In this document: positions 1 through 8,243 of the stretch, in pieces
How the letters are laid out: every line of letters begins with the position of its first letter
Numbering within the stretch: the first letter of the stretch is position 1
Source of the DNA: Candidatus Gastranaerophilales bacterium
GTDB taxonomy: Bacteria > Cyanobacteriota > Vampirovibrionia > Gastranaerophilales > Gastranaerophilaceae
Length of the DNA stretch: 64,000 nt
Direction of reading: 5' to 3'
NCBI GenBank assembly: GCA_910587245.1
Contig: CAJULX010000007.1
Span: 12,167 to 76,166, forward strand
Translations under genes and position numbers: made by a program
The notes under the pieces: generated by a model
Told to the model about the DNA's origin: nothing
The model's database searches: none
What the model saw: the letters and a program-made list of their open reading frames with translations, nothing else

Positions 1-1272
1 GTATACTATTGTTTTTGCAAGCTTTGATATAATTTCAAGCGCTTCTTTATCGGAACCTTTTCTCGGCGGGTCTAAAACGGCGCAGTCAAATAATTTTTTA
101 TTTTTCGGAGCGGATTTTAGAAAATCTTTAAATATTTTCTTAGCATCTCCCAAAAATACTTCATAATTTTTACAATTATTGAGTTTGAAATTAGCTTTAG
201 CATCATTTACTGCGCTTTCGCACTCTTCAACAAGGGTTATTTTTCTTGCTTTATCTGATAAGAATATACCTATTGTGCCTACTCCGCCGTAAGCGTCCAG
301 AATATTTGAATTTTCAGGTATTAAAGATTTTACTTCATCAAAAATTTTGGAAGCAACTTCGGGGTTTGTCTGAAAGAAACTGTCTTTGCTGATTTTATAA
401 GTATATTCCAATGTATCCTTGGATATTTCGTTTTCCTCTAATATGTCATTTTTAGAATATATTTTTTCATATATAAAATCATTACCCGTGATGAGCTTGG
501 TTATATCTCCGGTTATTTTGTTTGTTTTTTTAGGATTAAAATTAACAAGAACCCCTGAGATGTCGGGAAATTTTTTCGTGATAGCGGCAGCAAAGCTCTT
601 TACATCTTCTTCAATTTTGTTAAACCATTCAAAATCTTTATTAATCACAAGTGTTAAAATCATTTTTTTAGAAAATTTTGAATACCTTATAAGAACATGT
701 TTTAAAAGTCCTTTGTCTTTTTTTTCGACATATCCGCCGAATTTCCAATTTTCTCTTACATAATTTATGATTTCATCAATAATTTTTGGCTGTATCGGGC
801 AATATTTTATATTTACAACCTCGTGGGTGTTTTCCTTAAAATACCCGAGCAGAAGCCTTTTTGAAACTTTTGTTTCACTTACCGCGTTTTGCACTTTACA
901 TCTGTATTCTTTTAAATTGTCAGCCTTTATAAACGGCTTAAATTCAATATTTTCAAAGTCTCTGAAGGTTTCTTTCAGGATATTTTCTTTCTGTTTGATT
1001 AAAAAATTATATTCCACATTTTGCATATTGCAGCCGCCGCAAGCGTTATAGAGCGGGCAAAAGGGTTTCACTCTATATTGTGACGGATTAACAATTTCAA
1101 CCAGTCCTGCACGGATAAAATTTTTATTTATTTTCAAAATTCTTGCGCGAACAATGTCCTCAGGCACAACATTATTAATAAATACAGCCTTTCCTTCATA
1201 ATGCGAAAGGCAGGAGCCCGTGTTTACAATTTTTTCTATGGTCAGTTCTATAATTTCATCTTGTTTTAACAT
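1..1272 (-). CDS. rlmD: 23S rRNA (uracil-C5)-methyltransferase, RlmD/RumA family (3' end cut by window edge)
   Basis: SAM-dependent enzyme that makes 5-methyluridine in 23S rRNA. I translated the minus strand from the ATG at 1272; the frame stays open to base 1, so the C-terminus lies outside the window and 424 codons are visible. An N-terminal TRAM-like segment (about residues 1-60) is followed by a Cys cluster C72-x5-C78-x2-C81 and a later YCPIQP cysteine, the iron-sulphur ligand pattern of RumA-type enzymes. The methyltransferase core shows DAYGGVGTIGIF (SAM loop) and LDPPRKG close to the cut. The catalytic cysteine expected after that motif is not visible. A TrmA/RlmC relative is possible, but the Fe-S cysteines favour RlmD-like. 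It sits 11 nt downstream of an HTH gene on the same strand and may be co-transcribed with it. Confidence 0.9.
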   Translation of the reverse strand, partial: MLKQDEIIELTIEKIVNTGSCLSHYEGKAVFINNVVPEDIVRARILKINKNFIRAGLVEIVNPSQYRVKPFCPLYNACGGCNMQNVEYNFLIKQKENILKETFRDFENIEFKPFIKADNLKEYRCKVQNAVSETKVSKRLLLGYFKENTHEVVNIKYCPIQPKIIDEIINYVRENWKFGGYVEKKDKGLLKHVLIRYSKFSKKMILTLVINKDFEWFNKIEEDVKSFAAAITKKFPDISGVLVNFNPKKTNKITGDITKLITGNDFIYEKIYSKNDILEENEISKDTLEYTYKISKDSFFQTNPEVASKIFDEVKSLIPENSNILDAYGGVGTIGIFLSDKARKITLVEECESAVNDAKANFKLNNCKNYEVFLGDAKKIFKDFLKSAPKNKKLFDCAVLDPPRKGSDKEALEIISKLAKTIVY

Positions 1273-1283
1273 TTTAATATTTC

Positions 1284-1613
1284 TTAATATTTAAAATACC
1301 TGTCGAAATCTACATCATCAAAAGAACATAATAATTGATAGACAGGATCATTTTCATCCATTCTTTGAAAATTATACTCATCAAATTTCCAAAATTTCGG
1401 GTTTATGCCGATTGCGCGGACAATTTGATGGTCGTATAAAATTTTCAATTTTTTCTTAACGGTGTTTAACTCTATTTTTAATTGTTTTGATAATTCTACA
1501 GCAGAAATCCCGTCGTCATTGGAGCATTTTTCAGGTGTTAAAAACATAAGCTCCAAACCGACTTTTTTTAAATCTTTGTCTTCATTTTCAATGTCGTAGA
1601 ATTCTTCTTGCAT
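1284..1613 (-). CDS. small winged-helix/HTH protein of unknown target
   Basis: A 109-residue protein. Residues about 15-75 look like a winged-helix DNA-binding fold: a helix around LELMFLTPEK, then GISAVELSKQLKIELNTVKKKLKILYD as two pieces typical of a helix-turn-helix with a recognition helix rich in Lys, then an IVRAIGINPKFWK wing. The C-terminus is acidic and aromatic. No ligand or metal site is visible. It lies just upstream of rlmD on the same strand. The start ATG at 1613 has no Shine-Dalgarno but a perfect TATAAT only 7 nt away, so the mRNA is probably leaderless. The function as a regulator is inferred from the fold-like pattern only. Confidence 0.65.
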   Translation of the reverse strand: MQEEFYDIENEDKDLKKVGLELMFLTPEKCSNDDGISAVELSKQLKIELNTVKKKLKILYDHQIVRAIGINPKFWKFDEYNFQRMDENDPVYQLLCSFDDVDFDRYFKY

Positions 1614-1620
1614 ATCTTTA

Positions 1621-1626
1621 ATTATA
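1621..1626 (-). promoter_or_regulatory. -10 box of HTH gene, leaderless spacing
   Basis: On the minus strand this is TATAAT followed by 7 nt and the ATG at 1613. A transcription start at the usual distance would fall on or next to the A of the start codon. No SD is present. Confidence 0.5.
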
Positions 1627-1693
1627 ATACCCTAAAAACCATATTTTAATCATATATTCCTATGAATTCACCGTTTTTCCTTTGCAAAATTTG

Positions 1694-1702
1694 TGGTAGA
1701 AT
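1694..1702 (+). promoter_or_regulatory. extended -10 box, leaderless spacing
   Basis: TGGTAGAAT, an extended -10 element (TGn plus TAGAAT), ends 6 nt before the ATG at 1709. No SD lies between them, so transcription is predicted to begin at the start codon. Confidence 0.5.
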
Positions 1703-1708
1703 CTTATT

Positions 1709-1999
1709 ATGAAAAGATTTACGGTATATTTTTTATTAATTTTCTTTATGTTTGCTGCGGCTGGTGCTTCGTATGCGGCTACATTCGGCACATACCGTCA
1801 GGAATATGAATACGGCCTTTTTGACGGATTAAAAATCAATGTTTTTAATAAAAAGAAAGATGAAAAAATGATTGAATTTAAAGAAGACGTTGATAAAAAA
1901 ATTGATAAAACTAAAAAATCTAAAGAAGAGCAGGATAAAAAAGATGATGACGAGTATCAAATGTATAAATTTATGCTTGATAACACAATTGCTATTTAG
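1709..1999 (+). CDS. small secreted Lys/Asp-rich protein, unknown function
   Basis: A 96-residue protein with a clear Sec signal peptide: a basic start (MKRF), a hydrophobic stretch (residues 5-20) and a cleavage site near SYAAT at about residue 23. The mature part is short and highly charged, with alternating Lys and Asp/Glu runs (DKKIDKTKKSKEEQDKK), predicted as a single helix in the periplasm or at the surface. I recognise no family. The gene is alone between the HTH gene and the TpsB gene and ends at a bidirectional terminator (2051-2073). Confidence 0.65.
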   Translation: MKRFTVYFLLIFFMFAAAGASYAATFGTYRQEYEYGLFDGLKINVFNKKKDEKMIEFKEDVDKKIDKTKKSKEEQDKKDDDEYQMYKFMLDNTIAI

Positions 2000-2050
2000 C
2001 TTGTAATTTCTGCTTTATGCCAAATGAGGCATAAAATTTTAAATATTTAA

Positions 2051-2073
2051 AAAGCCCCTTATAAAGGGGCTTT
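2051..2073. terminator. bidirectional intrinsic terminator
   Basis: Perfect hairpin AAAGCCCC-TTATAAA-GGGGCTTT with A/T flanks between two convergent genes (1709-1999 plus and 2095-3885 minus). Confidence 0.75.
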
Positions 2074-2094
2074 AAAGTTATTTTTAACAATTTA

Positions 2095-3885
2095 TTACAG
2101 AATGTTTGATGATAATATGAAGTGAACCCTGCATCCTGAAGCATTTTCAGGCTTGTCTCCAATAGGAACACCTATATAAACGTTTCCGGATAAGTATTTT
2201 GTTAATTTTAAAATTACACCGCCGCCAACGCTCATTACCATATCAGAACCGTCGCCGGATTTAACGTTTCCGTACCAGCCAAGGTCATAGAAACCTGCTA
2301 AACGGATACTGTCGTCAACGAAGTGTAATTTTTCAGGTAACATCATACGCAAGAACGGAACAGGGAATCTTACTTCGGCAGATGCTGTCATACCGTAGTC
2401 TGAAATAAATGCGCTTTCTTCATACCCTCTAACACTTGTCATACCGCCGATTGACATCTTTTCTGAAGGTAACAACGCTCTGTTTGCCCATTGACCGCCA
2501 ACTTGTAAAATACCTGTTGATCTTAAAGGCAATGCTTGCAATCTTGCGGCGTTTGCAAAAACTTTTACCGCATTGTTGTTCGGAACGGATTTATCGTGTT
2601 TGCTTGCGCCGTAGAAATCATCCGTACCGCCCATTCCGGGGATACCAACGCCTGTACCCAGGCTTACAAATGTTTTACCGTAAAAGTCATCCTTAATGCT
2701 TGTTAAGTTAACCTTTGCGGTTCTTGATCTGTATTTATAATCAAGTAAATCTCTGAATTCATGGGGCAAAGCCGTAAATTCGGTTTTTGTGTTTCTGATA
2801 TCTAAACCGATATCGCCGTATAATTTGTAGTTATCCGTTTTAACCAATCTTCTTGAAACTGATCCGAAGAAGTTATGAGATTTTGATTCAATTCCCATCC
2901 AGTCTAATTGACCGTCAACCGAAGCGCCTGAATAAGAATATCCCAGATTTAATTTAGCCTCTTTTGTTTTTGCGATAGGAACACTGTAGAAAACACCCTG
3001 ACCGATAGAATGTCTTGCAAGGGTTGTTGTTGAATATAATTGATCGCCGTGACCTGTCAGGTTATACATACCTGCAAAGAAAATTGCCCTGTTTAAACCT
3101 GTGGTTGTTGTACCCATATCGTCCCATCTGAAATCGAAGTCAATCGGGAATCTGTCTGCGATGTTTAATTCTAAATCGGTAAATTCGGCGCTTTCTTCGT
3201 TATCCGTTAATGCAACCTGACCTTTCATATATCCTGTTGCGTTAATTTCTCTTAAGGATTCCTGAATGTCGCGGACATTTAAAAGTTTGCCTTCTTCAAT
3301 ATATTTATCGGTTAAATAAGCATTTTTTAAATATTTATCTTTTTCCCACTTATTTCCTGAAACTTTTATGTTGCCGTATTTACCTTCCATAATCATAATG
3401 TGAACGTTACCGTCCTGCACTTTTTGAGGCGGAAGATAAGCTATTGTTGAAATATAGCCTCTTTGCTGATAAAAATCGGTAACCATGTTTGCCATACCGA
3501 TAACATCGGCTACTGTTACCTGTTCCCCGATTTTTTCACAGATAAGGTTCATTAATTCTTCTTCCGTAAAAGCGGTATATCCTTCAAATTTAATTGAATT
3601 TAATTTGAAAGTTACTTCTTTATTGGGCAGCTTGTCTACTTCCTGCTGCATATCCTTTTTCATTTCGATTTGCTCGTTGCCTCTGTGTTCGTCATTTCTT
3701 TCTTCACGAGCTTTCATTTCATATTCTTTAAACTGGCGAATGTTTGATTGGTCAATAATACCTGAATCGAAGTTTCCCATAGGAGACATAAGATTCGTTG
3801 AGGCATCTGCAAAACAAGCATTTGTTGCCACAAACATACATAGCGCCATTAAGGGAATGTACGTTTTTAAAAACTTATTTCTCAC
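2095..3885 (-). CDS. two-partner secretion transporter, TpsB (ShlB/FhaC/HecB family)
   Basis: Outer-membrane Omp85-superfamily pore that exports a TpsA exoprotein. The start is GTG at 3885 with AAAGGA about 10 nt upstream. Residues 1-27 form a signal peptide. A charged linker (about 45-88) precedes a POTRA domain (about 91-172, FKLNSIKFEGYTAF through IMEGKYGNIKVSG). The rest is a beta-barrel, with the hallmark loop-6 motif VRGY at 485-488 and a C-terminal strand ending in a hydrophobic pattern. Its length of 596 is normal for the family. It is divergent from the giant TpsA-like gene at 4309, the obvious partner. Family assignment is firm and substrate pairing is inferred from adjacency. Confidence 0.9.
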   Translation of the reverse strand: MRNKFLKTYIPLMALCMFVATNACFADASTNLMSPMGNFDSGIIDQSNIRQFKEYEMKAREERNDEHRGNEQIEMKKDMQQEVDKLPNKEVTFKLNSIKFEGYTAFTEEELMNLICEKIGEQVTVADVIGMANMVTDFYQQRGYISTIAYLPPQKVQDGNVHIMIMEGKYGNIKVSGNKWEKDKYLKNAYLTDKYIEEGKLLNVRDIQESLREINATGYMKGQVALTDNEESAEFTDLELNIADRFPIDFDFRWDDMGTTTTGLNRAIFFAGMYNLTGHGDQLYSTTTLARHSIGQGVFYSVPIAKTKEAKLNLGYSYSGASVDGQLDWMGIESKSHNFFGSVSRRLVKTDNYKLYGDIGLDIRNTKTEFTALPHEFRDLLDYKYRSRTAKVNLTSIKDDFYGKTFVSLGTGVGIPGMGGTDDFYGASKHDKSVPNNNAVKVFANAARLQALPLRSTGILQVGGQWANRALLPSEKMSIGGMTSVRGYEESAFISDYGMTASAEVRFPVPFLRMMLPEKLHFVDDSIRLAGFYDLGWYGNVKSGDGSDMVMSVGGGVILKLTKYLSGNVYIGVPIGDKPENASGCRVHFILSSNIL

Positions 3886-4308
3886 TTTTTACTTGTCCTT
3901 TTCATGAATTACACTATCGGAGTACTACTTCTTATAATAAAGTAATACTTAAAAGACGGCAATAAACTATATTAATGATTTTTTTATCTTTTTTTAACAA
4001 ATTTTATTTGTGTTAATAGAATATTGAAAACATTTTTAAAAATCAACATGCTAAAAAATGAAAAATTGTTAATTTATGTAAATTTTTTTCTCGCAATTAA
4101 TGCTTTAATTTCATTTATGTTTCTATTATTATCAAAATGTTAAGTATTGCAAAGATTAATCAGTTGTTAGCAATTTTCCATATTGAGAGGTTTTTATTAT
4201 AATATATAAAGGCAAAACTATAACCTGTTTAATGAGCAAATTAACAACTTTATCTTGAAAGAAAATATTAAGAGTTAAGTATATATCTATTATAAGGAAA
4301 GGCAAAAT
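3886..4308. promoter_or_regulatory. 423-nt divergent intergenic region between tpsB and tpsA
   Basis: Very AT-rich, with no supported ORF or RNA. It holds the divergent promoters. On the plus strand, TATAAT at 4198-4203 has TTTCCA at 4175-4180 with a 17-nt spacer. This implies a leader of about 100 nt before tpsA, whose SD is AAGGAAAGG just before 4309. On the minus strand, TATTAT/TTATAA sequences lie around 3935-3945. No strong hairpin was noticed. Confidence 0.45.
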
Positions 4309-7300
4309 ATGAGATCTTTAAACAAAAAAGTTAAAGCATTATTTCTTTTAATAAGCTTTGCTGCTTATATGCCGATTTCAATTGCTCCGTCATTAGCCAT
4401 ACCTGCTGATAACCAAACTCCGGTTATCGACAGCGCAATTAACGGCGGTAACATTGGTATTAACGGTACGGTTAATGTAGGCGGTAAAGACTATAATAAC
4501 TTCCAGGTTGAAATGGCACCCGGTACGGGAACATATGGAGTTGGCTTATTCAACTGGGGTTCTTTTGACGTTGGTAAAAACGTTGCAGTTAACTGGGTTT
4601 CAAATGCCTGGGGTCAAAAATTCATAAACAGAGTAATGAATACAGGTAAAGCATCTGAAATTTACGGCGCTCTTACAAGCAGCAGCACATGCGCTGCAGG
4701 CGGTACAAGCTGCGGTTACAACAACGGTGCAAGCGTTATTTTAATCAACCCGAACGGTATTACATTCGGCAACGGTTCACAGGTTAACTTGAATTCTTTC
4801 ACTGCTTCAACAAGAGACATTCAAGGTATCGATAAATACAGCAAAGATCTTATGACTGCCGGTGCAAAAGATACAAGCAAAAATTATAACAACTATATCA
4901 ATGTTGACGGTTTAAAAAGTAAATACGGTGCTATGACACCTATCGTATATGATAAATCAGCTGTTGATGCAAACGGATACGGAGTTATCAGCTTAGACGG
5001 TTCAAAATTTAACGGCAACGGTACAAAAGCTATGTCAGTTGCTTTAATTGGCGATAAAATCACCGTTAACAATTCAAAAATTCAAACATACGAATCAAAC
5101 GGAACATCAGGTAACGTTGCTGGTGCAAACCAAACAAGATCAAACGTAAAATTAATCACTGCCGATAAAGTAGAATTACAATACAACGAACTTGGCGGCG
5201 TTGCTGATACTGATAAATACGGCAACTCACTTGTAAAAATTAATGACAATGCAACAATCGCTGCAGGAAAAACACCTGCTGATTACGGTATTTCAATTAC
5301 CGGCAACTCAAAAATCTACACAGGTGCAGCATTAATTGATAACAGATATAACGGTGCCGATGTTAAAGTTGATGATTCAACTGTTTACACAAGCAAAATG
5401 TACAACAGCACCTCAGGCGAAATTGATATTAACAGCAACGGTAACATAAGCCTTGTAAATTCACGTTTTGAAACCATGCAAGGTTATAACGGCGATACTG
5501 TTGAAGGCGCTAACATTAAGACAGGTGCCGGTAATATCACAATCACAGCTAAGAAAAATATTAATATCGACAATACAAGAATTGCCTCCGCTCCTTCTGA
5601 TTACAACAACGGTTTAGCATACGGACAGGATGCAAAAGCCGGCAATATCACAATTAAATCAGCAGAAGGCGATATTACCGTTCAAAAATCAGCAGCAGCA
5701 GTTGCAGCAGGAAACCATCAGGTTTCATACAAATCAAACGGTGAAACGAAATATTTACCGATTGAAATCAACTCAAAAGGTAACTTAACAGTTGAAGCTA
5801 AAAAAGGTAACGTTATTACAAAAACTTTAGGCGATAAAACAAAACTTGTTGCAGACCACAATGTTTATATCACAGGTAAAAATGTTGATTTAAATACAGG
5901 TGTTTATGCTTCACAACAAGGCAACCTTACCATAAAAGCCGAACAAGCAGGCGGCGCAATTAAAGTTAACGATGCGGTATTATTCGCAGACAAAGGCACC
6001 GTTACACTCGGCGGTAAAGAAACAAGCCTTATCAATACTACTTTAGACTATGGTACATTAAATTTATATAATGACTACAACCAAAACAACAACGTATTAA
6101 TTAAAGATGGTACAACTTTCTATGACAGAAAAGTTGCATCAGGCGAAAAAGATACATTAGTTATTGAAACAAACGGCGATTTAATCTTAGACCATACAAA
6201 TCTTCAAAAAGCTGATTTCAATAACAAAAGAGATCAATGGATTGCAACTCCTTCCAACCAGACTGCTAATGTAAAATTAGCTTCTGCAAACGGACAGGTT
6301 TCAATCAGAAACAATTCAAATATCACGGTTGATAAAAATATCGAAATCAACGGTAAAACAAATGCTAACGTTACAACTTCCGATGTAACATCAAATAACG
6401 GCAGCATTACAATGATAGGCGGCTCCAAAGTAACTTTAGGCACTGCTGTTGAACAAGTTGCAGGCGATAAAAACGTTATCACCAAAAAAGGTTCAACTTT
6501 AACAGCTAAAAACGGCAACATTAAATTATGGGCTAAAGGCGATACTAAAGACCCTGCCGACAGTGCAGACTTAAGAGGTGTTTCAATCCTTCACTCAAAA
6601 TTAAATGCTAAAAATAACGAAGTAATTGCGGATAACGGTGATGTTTCAGTTCAATCAGGCACAATCACGGCTTCAAACAACAATACATTAACTGCTTCAA
6701 ACGGCAGAGTAGGCATCCAAAAACACGATTGCCCGCCTAATAACTGCCCTGATGCAATAAGACCCGAAACATCAGTTGTAACTGCAGGTAATGAATCAAA
6801 TATCACGGCAAGCAGCGATGTAATCATCACAAATTCAACCGTTAAAGCAGCAAACGCTAACAAAATCACTTCTAAAAACGGTAAAACAACAGCTAAAGGC
6901 GCAGGCGTTCTTGTTCAATCCACAAATGGCAATGTAACAATTACTCAGGCAAAAACAGCAAACCTTGACGCTGATTATAACCAGGCACATAGCGTTAAAG
7001 CAGCCGGCAATATTTACTTCAACGTAAACGGCAACGGTGAAAATATCAACAGCGACGGTACGGTAGGTGCTTTCTCAGCTGATAACAGATTAGTTCTTAA
7101 CGCAAACAACAATATCAACCTTGCAAAAACAGGCAGCTGGTCAATCGCAAGAACCGATATGATTGCAGGAAACAATATCAATGTTGAAGCAACAAACGGA
7201 ATCTTATTAAATGATACGTCATTCAACTCAAACAACAATACAGTTGCTGCAAAAGGTGATGTAACAATTAATAAAGATATGACAATCAACAAAGGCAAAA

Positions 7301-8091
7301 CAACAATTAATGCTGATGGCAATGTAAAAACAAACGCAGACAGCCAAATCAATGCAAACAGCAACAAATTAATCGTAAATGCTAAGAAAAATATCGACAT
7401 TGCATTCACAGGCGTAAACAACAAAACAGCCGGTCTTGAAATTAACTCAAATGTTAACACTTCAAACAATCAGGTAGCAGCAAGTGCAGGAAACGCAGCA
7501 CTTGATGGCAGAAACGTTAAATTAAACGCAAAAGATAAAACATTAGCAATCGCTAAAGTTAAAGCCGACTCATTAGAAATCGTTGACGGTAACAATGTTA
7601 AGTTACTTGCAGCAACAGACAATGCTCCTAATGCAGCTACGGATAACATCGGTCCTAATGCAAACACAGCAGGTGTAGGTACAGCATACATCGAAGTTAA
7701 GAAATTAGCCGGATGGAATATGGATACAGATGTTGAAAATATCGACAGCATCCCCGGTTTCTATCAAGACCACTACGACCTTGCTGATGACGGCAGAACT
7801 CAAAGACACTTCTTACAATTCGAAGGTGACAACAACTTCCTTCTTGTATACCAAAGAGCAACCGAAGAATGCGACGTACCTCCTGAAATTACCGACGGTC
7901 CTTCAATCGCAGGTACTGACCTCAGAGAATCTTCACTCGTTAGATTACCGAGACACGAAGAAGGCGTAAGCGCAGTAGCTCCCGTATTAAACGAAATCAC
8001 AGATCCTACAGCAAACGTAATTATGGCAGCTGCAAGAATCACCTTAGATGAAGAAAACGAAACAGATGAAGACGGAGACGCTATCCAATAA
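4309..8091 (+). CDS. TpsA-type exoprotein with filamentous haemagglutinin N-terminal (TPS) domain
   Basis: A 1260-residue surface or secreted protein predicted to be exported by the neighbouring TpsB. Signal peptide residues 1-31 end in SLAIPA. The TPS secretion domain spans about 35-200 and carries the conserved NPNGI motif at 147-151 and an early GNIGINGTVNVGG segment. The remainder is a long Asn/Lys/Thr/Ala-rich right-handed beta-helix with repeated NGN-, GNI- and KITV-like strands. The last 120 residues change composition (Asp/Glu/Pro rich, DRREE-like acidic tail) and may be a cap or a cleaved region. No RGD, intein or CDI toxin domain was seen, and there is no downstream immunity gene, so an adhesin role is more likely than contact-dependent inhibition. 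A terminator follows at 8117-8159. Confidence 0.88.
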   Translation: MRSLNKKVKALFLLISFAAYMPISIAPSLAIPADNQTPVIDSAINGGNIGINGTVNVGGKDYNNFQVEMAPGTGTYGVGLFNWGSFDVGKNVAVNWVSNAWGQKFINRVMNTGKASEIYGALTSSSTCAAGGTSCGYNNGASVILINPNGITFGNGSQVNLNSFTASTRDIQGIDKYSKDLMTAGAKDTSKNYNNYINVDGLKSKYGAMTPIVYDKSAVDANGYGVISLDGSKFNGNGTKAMSVALIGDKITVNNSKIQTYESNGTSGNVAGANQTRSNVKLITADKVELQYNELGGVADTDKYGNSLVKINDNATIAAGKTPADYGISITGNSKIYTGAALIDNRYNGADVKVDDSTVYTSKMYNSTSGEIDINSNGNISLVNSRFETMQGYNGDTVEGANIKTGAGNITITAKKNINIDNTRIASAPSDYNNGLAYGQDAKAGNITIKSAEGDITVQKSAAAVAAGNHQVSYKSNGETKYLPIEINSKGNLTVEAKKGNVITKTLGDKTKLVADHNVYITGKNVDLNTGVYASQQGNLTIKAEQAGGAIKVNDAVLFADKGTVTLGGKETSLINTTLDYGTLNLYNDYNQNNNVLIKDGTTFYDRKVASGEKDTLVIETNGDLILDHTNLQKADFNNKRDQWIATPSNQTANVKLASANGQVSIRNNSNITVDKNIEINGKTNANVTTSDVTSNNGSITMIGGSKVTLGTAVEQVAGDKNVITKKGSTLTAKNGNIKLWAKGDTKDPADSADLRGVSILHSKLNAKNNEVIADNGDVSVQSGTITASNNNTLTASNGRVGIQKHDCPPNNCPDAIRPETSVVTAGNESNITASSDVIITNSTVKAANANKITSKNGKTTAKGAGVLVQSTNGNVTITQAKTANLDADYNQAHSVKAAGNIYFNVNGNGENINSDGTVGAFSADNRLVLNANNNINLAKTGSWSIARTDMIAGNNINVEATNGILLNDTSFNSNNNTVAAKGDVTINKDMTINKGKTTINADGNVKTNADSQINANSNKLIVNAKKNIDIAFTGVNNKTAGLEINSNVNTSNNQVAASAGNAALDGRNVKLNAKDKTLAIAKVKADSLEIVDGNNVKLLAATDNAPNAATDNIGPNANTAGVGTAYIEVKKLAGWNMDTDVENIDSIPGFYQDHYDLADDGRTQRHFLQFEGDNNFLLVYQRATEECDVPPEITDGPSIAGTDLRESSLVRLPRHEEGVSAVAPVLNEITDPTANVIMAAARITLDEENETDEDGDAIQ

Positions 8092-8116
8092 TCCGAATTC
8101 AAAAGGTTAAATAAAT

Positions 8117-8159
8117 AAAACACCCGCCCTTTAAATAATAAACAAGGCGGGTGTTTTTT
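8117..8159 (+). terminator. intrinsic terminator of tpsA
   Basis: Hairpin AAAACACCCGCC paired with GGCGGGTGTTTT around an A/T loop, followed by a T run. It lies 26 nt after the TpsA stop codon. Confidence 0.85.
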
Positions 8160-8243
8160 ATATAGGAAGGTTAACTTTAAGGCTGTATTGTATTAATTTA
8201 ACATTTTGTATAATATTAAATTATTAAAATATGAGGAAAATCA

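Noticed and set aside
419..1051. Two plus-strand ORFs within the first kilobase
   Set aside because: They are the reverse frame of the minus-strand rlmD coding region, which reads through them with clear family motifs.
4309..8091. A contact-dependent inhibition (CdiA) system
   Set aside because: No VENN motif, no C-terminal toxin domain and no downstream immunity gene were visible.
6234..8123. Several minus-strand ORFs inside the TpsA gene
   Set aside because: Their sequences are low-complexity Leu/Val/Ala runs, the antisense image of Asn/Lys-rich repeats in TpsA. They have no SD or conserved motif.
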